Notes under the pieces: generated by a model
Told to the model about the DNA's origin: nothing
Database searches by the model: none
What the model saw: only the letters and a program-made list of their open reading frames with translations
Program-made: the position numbers and the translations under genes
Shown here: piece by piece, positions 8,775-16,107 of the stretch
How the letters are laid out: each line of letters begins with the position of its first letter
How positions within the stretch are numbered: position 1 is the stretch's first letter
Assembly: GCF_002149015.1 (NCBI RefSeq)
Contig: NZ_NGFO01000024.1
Location: forward strand, 32,092 to 96,091
From: Gordonia lacunae
GTDB lineage: Bacteria; Actinomycetota; Actinomycetes; Mycobacteriales; Mycobacteriaceae
Reading direction: 5' to 3'
Length of the DNA stretch: 64,000 nt

Positions 8775-10924
8775 GCCGGCTCGCCCGTCGCTGCGAGCGA
8801 CTCGGTGGCGGCCGCCTGCGCGGCGAGGGCCTCCCATTCGTCGACGAGGCTCGAGTCGACCTCGCGGACCATGGTGCCCAGGTCTTCGACGATCCGCTCG
8901 ATCTCGGGCGTCACCACACTCGTCGGAACGCCCTGGCGCAGAACGCGATAGCAGTCCGACAGGTAGCGCAGCAGCACGCCCTCGCTGCGGGCGAGGCCGT
9001 AGGCGGAGATCAACTCGGTGAAGGTCATGGCCTTCTCCAGCATCTCGCGCAGGACCGACTTCGGCGCCGGCGGGAAGGACGACACCCAGGGGTGGCCGCG
9101 GCGATAGATGTCGAAGGCGGCGAAGATCTCCTCGGCCAGCGGCTGCGGCCAGGTGATCTCCTCCAGGCGGGTCATGCGCTCCTCGTACTCGATGCCGTCG
9201 GCCTTCATCTCGGCGATCGCGGCATCGCGGGCGACCTTGCGCTGGGCGAGCAGCAGCGGCCGCGGATTCTCCAGCGTCGATTCGAGGACGGAGACCACAT
9301 CGAGTGCGTACGTGGACGACTCCGGGTCGAGGATCTCGAAGGTCGCCAGCGCGAAGGCGGACAGCGGATTGGTCAGCGCGAAGTTCGCCGGCATGTCGAC
9401 GCTCAGCGCGATGTGCCGTCCGGTGTCATCGGGTTCGTCGCGTTGCACGACGATGCCCGCGTCCCGCAGTCCGCGGTAGAGCTCGATCGTGTGTGTGATG
9501 GTGCGCAACTGCCGGTCGCGGGGTTCGTGGTTGTCCTCGAGCAGATGGCGCACCGCGGCGAAGCAGTCGCCCGGCCGGCCGAGCACCTCGAGCAGCATGG
9601 CCGTCGTCATCTGGAAGTGGCTGCGCAGCGGCTCGTCGGGAGCGTCGACGAGCTGGGTGAACGTCTTCTCGCCCCACGACACGAAACCCTCAGGAGGCTT
9701 CTTGCGCACCAGCTTCCGCAGCTTCTTGGGATCGTCGCCGGCCTTGGCGACCGCGCGGGCGTTCTCCACATCGTGATCGGGGGCCTGGGCGACGACGTAG
9801 CCGATCGTGTCGAACCCGGCCCGCCCGGCACGGCCGGCGATCTGGTGGAACTCACGCGCCCGCAGGCGCCGGACCCGGCGTCCGTCGTACTTGCTCAGTG
9901 CCGCGAACAGCACCGTTCGGATGGGCACGTTGATCCCGACGCCGAGGGTGTCGGTCCCGGCGATGACCTTCAGCAGGCCCTGCTGGGCGAGGCGCTCCAC
10001 CAGACGCCGGTACCGCGGGAGCATCCCGGCGTGATGCACGCCGATCCCGGCACGCAGGAGTTTGGACAGGGTGTTGCCGAAGCCGGTGGAGAACCGGAAG
10101 TCCCCGATCGCCTCCCCGATCGCCGCCTTCTCGGTCTTGTCGCAGATCCGGACGCTGAGCAGCGCCTGCGCGCGCTCGACGGCGGCGGCCTGGGTGAAGT
10201 GCACCACGTAGATGGGTGCCCGGCCGCGATCGACCAGCTCTTCGATCGTCTCGTGGACCGGGGTCATCGCGTAGGTGTGTTCGAGGGGAACGGGCCGCTG
10301 CGCACCGGTGACCTCGACGGTCTCGCGCCCGGTGCGGCGGGTCAGGTCGTCGACGAAGAACGAGACGTCGCCCAGCGTCGCCGACATCAGCAGGAACTGC
10401 GTCGACGGCAGTTCGATGAGCGGAACCTGCCACGCCCAGCCGCGGTCGGGTTCGCCGTAGTAGTGGAACTCGTCGGCGACCAGCGTGCCGATGTCGCTCT
10501 CACCGCCGGCGGCCAGCGCGAGGTTGGCGACGATCTCGGCGGTCGCGCACACGATCGGTGCGTCGGCGTTGACCGCGGCGTCACCGGTCAGCAGACCGAC
10601 CTGGTCGGCACCGAACATCGCGCACAGCTCGAAGAACTTCTCGCTGACGAGCGCCTTGATCGGGGCGGTGTAGAAAGCGCGCTCGCCGCGGCAGCGCGCG
10701 AAGTACAGCGCACCCGCCGCGACGAGTGATTTGCCCGAGCCCGTGGGCGTCGCCAGGATCACGTGGCTGCCGGCGAGGAGTTCGAGAAGCGACTCCTCCT
10801 GATGGGGGTAGAGGTCGAGGCCACGCCCCGTCCACCAGTCGGTGTACCGCTCCAGGGCGGCGTCCTCGTCGTCGGTGGGGACCAGGACGTGGGGTCCGGG
10901 AATCGGTGCGGTGTCCGGGGTCAG
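8771..10924 (-). CDS. DEAD/DEAH-box helicase with DUF3516 domain
   Basis: This is an SF2 helicase related to the Ski2/Mtr4-like group. Motif I is ATPTGSGKS, the DEAD-like motif is DEFHYY, SATLGD is motif III, and the QIAGRAGRAGFD motif VI is clear. The C-terminal half matches DUF3516. The first ordinary start codon is GTG 10762, but that would begin inside motif I. The frame is open upstream and encodes a conserved-looking segment (GLDLYPHQEESLLELL) required by the family, with no ATG, GTG or TTG after the in-frame TGA. A CTG at 10924 overlaps the PAC2 stop as CTGA, so translation probably starts there by coupling. The start is uncertain; the body is certain. Confidence 0.85.
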   Translation of the reverse strand: MTPDTAPIPGPHVLVPTDDEDAALERYTDWWTGRGLDLYPHQEESLLELLAGSHVILATPTGSGKSLVAAGALYFARCRGERAFYTAPIKALVSEKFFELCAMFGADQVGLLTGDAAVNADAPIVCATAEIVANLALAAGGESDIGTLVADEFHYYGEPDRGWAWQVPLIELPSTQFLLMSATLGDVSFFVDDLTRRTGRETVEVTGAQRPVPLEHTYAMTPVHETIEELVDRGRAPIYVVHFTQAAAVERAQALLSVRICDKTEKAAIGEAIGDFRFSTGFGNTLSKLLRAGIGVHHAGMLPRYRRLVERLAQQGLLKVIAGTDTLGVGINVPIRTVLFAALSKYDGRRVRRLRAREFHQIAGRAGRAGFDTIGYVVAQAPDHDVENARAVAKAGDDPKKLRKLVRKKPPEGFVSWGEKTFTQLVDAPDEPLRSHFQMTTAMLLEVLGRPGDCFAAVRHLLEDNHEPRDRQLRTITHTIELYRGLRDAGIVVQRDEPDDTGRHIALSVDMPANFALTNPLSAFALATFEILDPESSTYALDVVSVLESTLENPRPLLLAQRKVARDAAIAEMKADGIEYEERMTRLEEITWPQPLAEEIFAAFDIYRRGHPWVSSFPPAPKSVLREMLEKAMTFTELISAYGLARSEGVLLRYLSDCYRVLRQGVPTSVVTPEIERIVEDLGTMVREVDSSLVDEWEALAAQAAATESLAATGEPA

Positions 10925-11892
10925 ATCGGTGATCGTGGACCCTCGTCCCCGGGGTCCGCCTCACCGGTGCCGGTCTGCTCGGCCAGGAACCGTTCGAGTT
11001 CGGCGCCGAGTTCGTCGCCGCTGGGCAGCGATTCCTCGGCGGCGAGGAGCGAGGCCCGCTCCTGGGCGGCCTGCGTGAACGTGTCGTACTGGGTCTCCAG
11101 CGCGGCCACCACCGATTCGATCTCGGTGTTGCCCTCGACCTCGGTGTCGACCTGCGCGCGTACCTTCTCCGCGGCGCTGTCGAGCGCGGCGAGGGGGAGG
11201 TCGAGGCCGGTGAGTTCGGCGACCGCCGCCAGCAACCGTGCCGACGCCGCCGGATAATTGGTCTGCGCGAGATAGTGCGGGACGTGCACGGACAGCCCCG
11301 AAGCCCGGTAGTCGTGCTCGCCCATCCGCAGTTCGAGGAGCATCGACGCGCTGGCCGGCAGCTTCATCGCCGATCCCCACCGGGGCAGGTCGCCCAGGGC
11401 GTCGGGATCGCTGCCGTGCGCGGTGATCGACGGCGGGCGGGTGTGCGGCACGGCCATCGGGATCGCGTTCAGCCCGATGACATCGGTGACACCGAGACCG
11501 TCGCTGAGCCGACGGACCGCATCGACGAACTGTTCCCACCGGAGGTCGGGTTCGGAACCGGCGAGCAGGAGGAACCCCTTGCCCGAGTTGTCGCGGATGG
11601 CGTGCAGCGCCAGCGACGGCATCTCCACGTCGGTGAAGGTCTCGCCGCTGAACGAGATGGTCGGCCGGCGTGAGCGGTAGTCCATCAGCTCGTCGGACGA
11701 GAAGGTCGCGACCAACTCGGACTCGAGGCTGTCGCGCAGATGCGCGGCGGCCAGGGCGACCGCGTGCCCGGCGTCGGCGAACCCTTCGAGGGCATGGATC
11801 AGTACCGGACCCGTGCCGTCGGGCCGGGTCACCTGCGGAGCGGGAAAGGCGAGTTCATACAGCGCGTCATCGCGCGCGGGCTGCTCGTCCAC
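10921..11892 (-). CDS. PAC2 family protein (Rv2714-like)
   Basis: The 323-residue protein belongs to the PAC2 family (DUF75), related to archaeal and eukaryotic proteasome assembly chaperones. Its early motif PVLIHALEGFADAGHA is typical. The C-terminal 80 residues are Glu/Ala-rich and probably helical. GTG 11892 is chosen over the ATG at 11943 because AAGGAGG lies six bases before it and the length then matches Rv2714. A link to Pup/proteasome biology is family-level inference only. It is probably translationally coupled to the downstream helicase. Confidence 0.85.
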   Translation of the reverse strand: MDEQPARDDALYELAFPAPQVTRPDGTGPVLIHALEGFADAGHAVALAAAHLRDSLESELVATFSSDELMDYRSRRPTISFSGETFTDVEMPSLALHAIRDNSGKGFLLLAGSEPDLRWEQFVDAVRRLSDGLGVTDVIGLNAIPMAVPHTRPPSITAHGSDPDALGDLPRWGSAMKLPASASMLLELRMGEHDYRASGLSVHVPHYLAQTNYPAASARLLAAVAELTGLDLPLAALDSAAEKVRAQVDTEVEGNTEIESVVAALETQYDTFTQAAQERASLLAAEESLPSGDELGAELERFLAEQTGTGEADPGDEGPRSPI

Positions 11893-12070
11893 GTCGTCCC
11901 TCCTTCTGCTTGCAGCCGTCTGAAGAGACAGCTGAATGTTCATTGTCTCGCACCGGGGTGCGGAGCGTCATCTGGGTGCAACCACCTCGACACGCCGGTG
12001 ATTCCCCGGGTGCGACGCGCGGTGTGTCGGAGGGCGTGTGGGGTCGGGGACGGTGGCACAGTAGACCGTT

Positions 12071-12751
12071 GTGACCGAGCCCCGCCGTCCCATCCACCTC
12101 GTGTCGGCCGCTTGCCTGCTGGCGGCGACGATCGTGGTGTCCGCCTGCTCGGTGGCCGGCGAGCCGGAGCCATCGGGTCAGGACCTGTCCTCGCGGTCGG
12201 TGACGGCCGCCGACTTCCCCGACGGCGCGGCGAGCCCGATCCCGACCACGGCGGTCGCGAACGCGCTCGCGGATGTGACCGGAGCGCCGATGTCCGGACA
12301 GGCGGGCACCGAGGTGTCGCCACCGGACTGCGCACCGGCTCCCGTCTCCGCCGACGGCGCCGTCGCCTACCTGGGACCCGGCCCGGGGGAGCGGTCGACG
12401 CTGACCACGGTCGTGGCCGGTGTCGACTCGACCCTCGACGACGTGGTCGAGCTGGCGCAGCGGTGTCGGCAGACAACGACGACGACGTTCGGTGCGTCGT
12501 CGACGGTCACCACCGAGGTCCTGCCTCCGCCGCCTGGACCGGACGGGGTCCAGACGGCCACCATCCGGCGCACGATCGTGACCGGCGGCGGCGTCCCCAC
12601 GACGACGAGTGCCCTCACCCTCCTCGGCGAGCGTGACGGCGTCCGGGTCTACACCGAATACCGTTGGCCCGCGGCAGGTCCGGTGCCTCCGGAGGCGGCT
12701 GCCGTGCTGGACGCGCTCTTCGTCAAGGCGAACGCCGCCGCGTTCGGCTGA
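12071..12751 (+). CDS. Putative secreted lipoprotein, unknown function
   Basis: The 226-residue product has a lipoprotein signal peptide: a short basic start, a hydrophobic stretch (about 9-24) and a lipobox ending VVSAC, with the lipidated Cys at about residue 26. The mature part contains Thr runs and two further cysteines. No family is recognised with confidence. It loosely resembles small mycobacterial sensor-like lipoproteins. The GTG at 12071 is the only start that keeps the signal peptide. It lies alone between PAC2 and the DUF4192 gene, followed by a hairpin. Confidence 0.75.
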   Translation: MTEPRRPIHLVSAACLLAATIVVSACSVAGEPEPSGQDLSSRSVTAADFPDGAASPIPTTAVANALADVTGAPMSGQAGTEVSPPDCAPAPVSADGAVAYLGPGPGERSTLTTVVAGVDSTLDDVVELAQRCRQTTTTTFGASSTVTTEVLPPPPGPDGVQTATIRRTIVTGGGVPTTTSALTLLGERDGVRVYTEYRWPAAGPVPPEAAAVLDALFVKANAAAFG

Positions 12752-12763
12752 TTCTGCCCGGCC

Positions 12764-12794
12764 CTGTGGATGACCCGGTCCGGGTTGTCCACAG
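12764..12794. terminator. Hairpin containing two inverted DnaA-box-like sequences
   Basis: A 7-bp outer stem (12764-12770 with 12788-12794) and an inner ACCCG/CGGGT stem form a compact hairpin 13 bases after the lipoprotein stop, fit for a terminator. The right arm contains TTGTCCACA (12785-12793), an exact copy of the mycobacterial DnaA-box consensus. The left arm on the opposite strand reads TCATCCACA, one base from TTATCCACA. A terminator is the simpler reading. Confidence 0.5.
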
Positions 12795-12843
12795 CACGTG
12801 ATCGCGGGCGTGCGGGCGACCGCGCGCAGGTGAAGCTGCGTTC

Positions 12844-13968
12844 ATGCAGATCCTCGACTCACATCCACCGGGACCCCACGACCCATCGACGCTGCTCACC
12901 TCGATCCCCGCACGCCTCGGGTTCGTCCCGGAGCGATCGATCATCGTGATCGCATTCGCCGCCGACCGGACCGTCAACGCGACCATGCGACACGACCTCG
13001 CCCTCGAGGACGACGGCAGCCCCAGCCGGGAGTTGGTCATCGTCCTCGGCGGACTCGGTGAGATCACCGCCACCTATGGCATCGAGGAGATCGTGGTCGT
13101 CATCATCGACGACCGCCATCCTGTCGACGATCACCGCTATCGCCGGGTCCTCGCGATGAGCGACCGGTACTTCGGCGAGGTCGGCGGAGTCGCGGCGGGC
13201 TTCGCGCTGGCGACGTTCGACGCCGGCGCCGAGTGGACCACCATCTGGTGCCCGGAGGATCGGGCGTGGTCCGTCGATGTGTCCGCCGGCGCGACCGGGC
13301 GTCTCGACGACCCGCACACGAGTCCGACGGCGATCGCCGAAGCCGTGCGCTCGGGCCGGCGTATCCTCGGCCGGCGCTCGGAGATGAGATCCATGCTCGA
13401 ACCGCTGGACGGCGAGTGTGGTCCGGCTCGCCCCCGGCCGGACTGTCATCAGTGCCGCGGCCGCGATCTGGACCGGACCGGTCATGACCGGTGCGATCCC
13501 GACACCGACGACATCGAGGTCTCGGCGCTGGCACTCGACCTGGTGATCAGCGCGATGATCGGAGCGGACCGGGCGTTGGACTGCGAAGAACTGGACCTGC
13601 TCGAACGGGCGATCCTCCGCCACGACGTCCGCGACGCCGCGCTCGCCCTGGCCGTGACCGAACTGCGGGGAGCTGCCGAACGCCTGTGGCGAGAACTCAC
13701 CAGGCGCCTCACCGGGCGCGGCCGCGCAACCGCCGCAACGCTTCTCGCGCACCTGCACTACATCGGCGGGGACGGGGCCTATGCCGGTGTCGCGCTGGAT
13801 GTCGCGCTCGCGTGCGCAGACCCGGCGCCGCTGACCACGTTGCTGGACTCGGCCCTACGGGCAGGCGTACGCCCGGCCAGATTGTGGGGCACGATCGACA
13901 AGTCCTACGACGCGGCGAGACGTCTCGGCGTCGTCATCCCGGCGGTGACACTGCGCACCGCCGGGTGA
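12844..13968 (+). CDS. DUF4192 family protein (Rv2712c-like)
   Basis: The 374-residue cytoplasmic protein has the DUF4192 opening (LLTSIPARLGFVPERSIIVIAF). Its middle has a cluster of cysteines (CGPARPRPDCHQCRGRDLDRTGHDRC, about 194-219) and the C-terminal third is helical and Ala/Leu-rich. Function is unknown. The position beside ideR matches Rv2712c. The ATG at 12844 has an AGGTGAAG site eight bases upstream. It is convergent with ideR, 13 bases apart. Confidence 0.8.
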   Translation: MQILDSHPPGPHDPSTLLTSIPARLGFVPERSIIVIAFAADRTVNATMRHDLALEDDGSPSRELVIVLGGLGEITATYGIEEIVVVIIDDRHPVDDHRYRRVLAMSDRYFGEVGGVAAGFALATFDAGAEWTTIWCPEDRAWSVDVSAGATGRLDDPHTSPTAIAEAVRSGRRILGRRSEMRSMLEPLDGECGPARPRPDCHQCRGRDLDRTGHDRCDPDTDDIEVSALALDLVISAMIGADRALDCEELDLLERAILRHDVRDAALALAVTELRGAAERLWRELTRRLTGRGRATAATLLAHLHYIGGDGAYAGVALDVALACADPAPLTTLLDSALRAGVRPARLWGTIDKSYDAARRLGVVIPAVTLRTAG

Positions 13969-13981
13969 CCGACCTGATGGA

Positions 13982-14677
13982 TCAGACCTTCTCGACGACC
14001 TTCTCGACGAACAGCGAGTGCGCCATGTCGGGCGAGAGCTCGAGGCCGTCGTGGCCGGGCGTGTCGATGGTGATCGTGCCCGCGGTGTTCGAGACCGTCA
14101 CGCGGGCATTGGGGACCACGCCCGCCTCGCGGAGCGCGCCGATGAGTTCGGTGTCGGACTGCGCGTGCTCCGACAGCCGTCGCACGATGACCGGCACCGT
14201 CTCGCCCGGCGGGAGGTCGGCGAGGCGGGTGGCACCGTCGTCGGAACTCGGCACCTCCACGCCCAGCAGTTCCAGGCCCGGGATCGGGTTGCCGTAGGGC
14301 GAGGTCGTCGGGTACTCCAAGACCGCGAGCAGGCGACGTTCGACGTTCTCGCTCATCACGTGCTCCCAGCGGCAGGCCTCCTCGTGGACCTGATCCCAGG
14401 GCATCCCGATGACGTCGACCAGCAGACGCTCGGCCAGGCGATGCTTGCGCATCACCGCGACGGCGAGCGAGCGGCCGCGGTCGGTCAGTTCGAGGTGGCG
14501 GTCGCCGGCGACGCGGAGCAGCCCGTCGCGCTCCATCCGGGCGACGGTCTGCGACACGGTGGGACCGGATTGGTCCAGACGCTCGGCGATACGTGCCCGC
14601 AGCGGCACGATGCCCTCTTCTTCGAGATCGTAGATCGTTCGCAAGTACATCTCGGTGGTGTCAACCAGGTCGTTCAC
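13982..14677 (-). CDS. ideR: Iron-dependent repressor IdeR (DtxR family)
   Basis: The 231-residue metalloregulator represses siderophore and iron-uptake genes when Fe2+ is bound. The N-terminal helix-turn-helix (ARIAERLDQSGPTVSQTVARME) and the dimerisation/metal domain (EEACRWEHVMSENVERR, with the Cys, Glu and His ligands) are intact, followed by a C-terminal SH3-like FeoA domain. GTG 14677 gives the mycobacterial N-terminus (NDLVDTTEMYLRTIYDL) and has AAAGGGA nine bases upstream, which is better than TTG 14686. It is next to the DUF4192 gene and divergent from acuC. Confidence 0.96.
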   Translation of the reverse strand: MNDLVDTTEMYLRTIYDLEEEGIVPLRARIAERLDQSGPTVSQTVARMERDGLLRVAGDRHLELTDRGRSLAVAVMRKHRLAERLLVDVIGMPWDQVHEEACRWEHVMSENVERRLLAVLEYPTTSPYGNPIPGLELLGVEVPSSDDGATRLADLPPGETVPVIVRRLSEHAQSDTELIGALREAGVVPNARVTVSNTAGTITIDTPGHDGLELSPDMAHSLFVEKVVEKV

Positions 14678-14704
14678 TGTGCGCAATCCCTTTCGTCCCC
14701 GCCA

Positions 14705-14744
14705 AGATTACCCTCTTTGCGAGCGGTGACCGCGATCTCACCGC
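14705..14744 (-). promoter_or_regulatory. Candidate ideR promoter with palindrome
   Basis: Read on the minus strand, TAATCT (14710-14705) is a plausible -10 about 28 bases before the ideR GTG. An inverted repeat GCGGTGA-N8-TCACCGC (14723-14744) lies where the -35 and upstream region would be. It does not resemble the AT-rich iron box, so it would be a different operator, or it may be a chance palindrome in GC-rich DNA. Confidence 0.35.
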
Positions 14745-14862
14745 GGCCGGGTGGTCCGCGACGAGGATGCCGCGGTACCCGCTCGTGTCCGACGCGACAT
14801 CCGTGGCCGCTGCGCGAGGTGTACCACTAGCCTGAGGTCGTGATCAACACTACGAGCGCCCG

Positions 14863-16107
14863 ATGACGACGGCGGTCATCTGGAGCGAGGACTTCCTGTC
14901 CTATCGCTGGGCCCACACGCACCCGATGAACCCGGTCCGACTCGCCCTCACGATGACCCTCGCGCAGAGCCTCGGTGTCCTCGACGACGTCGAGACGATC
15001 CCGCCGCAGGCGATCGACGACGACGCCCTGACCGTCGTCCACAGCCGCGACTACATCGACGCGGTGCGTGCGGTCGGCTCCGGCACGGCGTCGCTGTCGG
15101 GCCCGTTGCTCGAGCGGCTGTTCGGTCTCGGCGATGCCGACAACCCGGTCTTCACCGGGATGCACGAGGCCGCGCGCCTGCTCGTCGGCGGCACACTGGC
15201 CGCGGCGCAGACGGTGGTCTCGGGTGCGGCGACCCGGGCGGTCAACATCGGTGGCGGCATGCATCACGCGATGCGCTCGCGCGCCGCCGGCTTCTGCATC
15301 TACAACGACTGCGCCATCGCGATCCGTTACCTGCTCGACCACGGTTTCGACCGCATCGCCTACATCGACGTCGACGCCCATCACGGCGACGGGGTCCAGG
15401 TCGAGTTCGCGGCCGACCCGCGCGTGATGACGGTCTCGTTGCACCAGCATCCGGCGACCCTGTGGCCGGGCACCGGATGGCCGACCGAGGTCGGCGACGG
15501 CGACGCCGCGGGCAGCGCGGTCAACCTGGCCCTGATGCCCAACACCGAGGACCGGTTGTGGCTGCGCGCCTTCCACGCCGTGGTGCCGTCGCTCATCGCC
15601 GAGTTCCGGCCGCAGATCATCGTCAGCCAATGCGGCGCCGACAGTCATCGGGCCGATCCGCTCACCGACCTTGCGCTGACCGTCGACGGCCAGCGCGCCG
15701 CGATGATCGCGATGCGCGACCTGGCCGACAAATACTGTGAGGGACGCTGGATCGCGGTGGGCGGCGGCGGCTACGGCGTCGTCAACGTCGTGCCGCGCAG
15801 CTGGACGCACCTGCTGGGGGTCGCTCTCGGGCGCGAGGTCGACGTATCGTCGGTCATCGACGAATCCTGGTGTGCCACGGCCGAACAGATCTCCGAGCAG
15901 GTGCACTCCGACTACGCCGCCCCGCCGGTTCGGGTCATGGGCGACGGGGGCATCGTCGACTACCAGCCATGGGCGGGTGACGCCGGTCAGGAGCCACCCG
16001 AAGGCGTCCCGGCCAACGCCCAGCGCCAGACCGACCGCGCGATTCTCGCCACGCGACGCGCGGTGTACCCGCTCCACGGTCTCGACCCGGAGGATCCCCG
16101 TGACTGA
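14863..16107 (+). CDS. acuC: AcuC-type lysine deacetylase (class I HDAC family)
   Basis: The 414-residue zinc deacetylase has the histone-deacetylase signatures: GGGMHHA with the paired histidines, the metal site DVDAHHGDG, and GGGGYG near the C-terminus. AcuC in Bacillus and other bacteria removes acetyl groups from acetyl-CoA synthetase to reactivate it. Its 3' end overlaps the next gene by eight bases. That gene encodes a GNAT/acyl-CoA synthetase fusion of the Pat type, so a deacetylase and its opposing acetyltransferase are probably translated together. Confidence 0.88.
   Translation: MTTAVIWSEDFLSYRWAHTHPMNPVRLALTMTLAQSLGVLDDVETIPPQAIDDDALTVVHSRDYIDAVRAVGSGTASLSGPLLERLFGLGDADNPVFTGMHEAARLLVGGTLAAAQTVVSGAATRAVNIGGGMHHAMRSRAAGFCIYNDCAIAIRYLLDHGFDRIAYIDVDAHHGDGVQVEFAADPRVMTVSLHQHPATLWPGTGWPTEVGDGDAAGSAVNLALMPNTEDRLWLRAFHAVVPSLIAEFRPQIIVSQCGADSHRADPLTDLALTVDGQRAAMIAMRDLADKYCEGRWIAVGGGGYGVVNVVPRSWTHLLGVALGREVDVSSVIDESWCATAEQISEQVHSDYAAPPVRVMGDGGIVDYQPWAGDAGQEPPEGVPANAQRQTDRAILATRRAVYPLHGLDPEDPRD

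Noticed and set aside
9092..10729. Long plus-strand open frame opposite the DUF3516 helicase
   Set aside because: It lies antisense to an intact helicase, with no ribosome site or recognisable domain.
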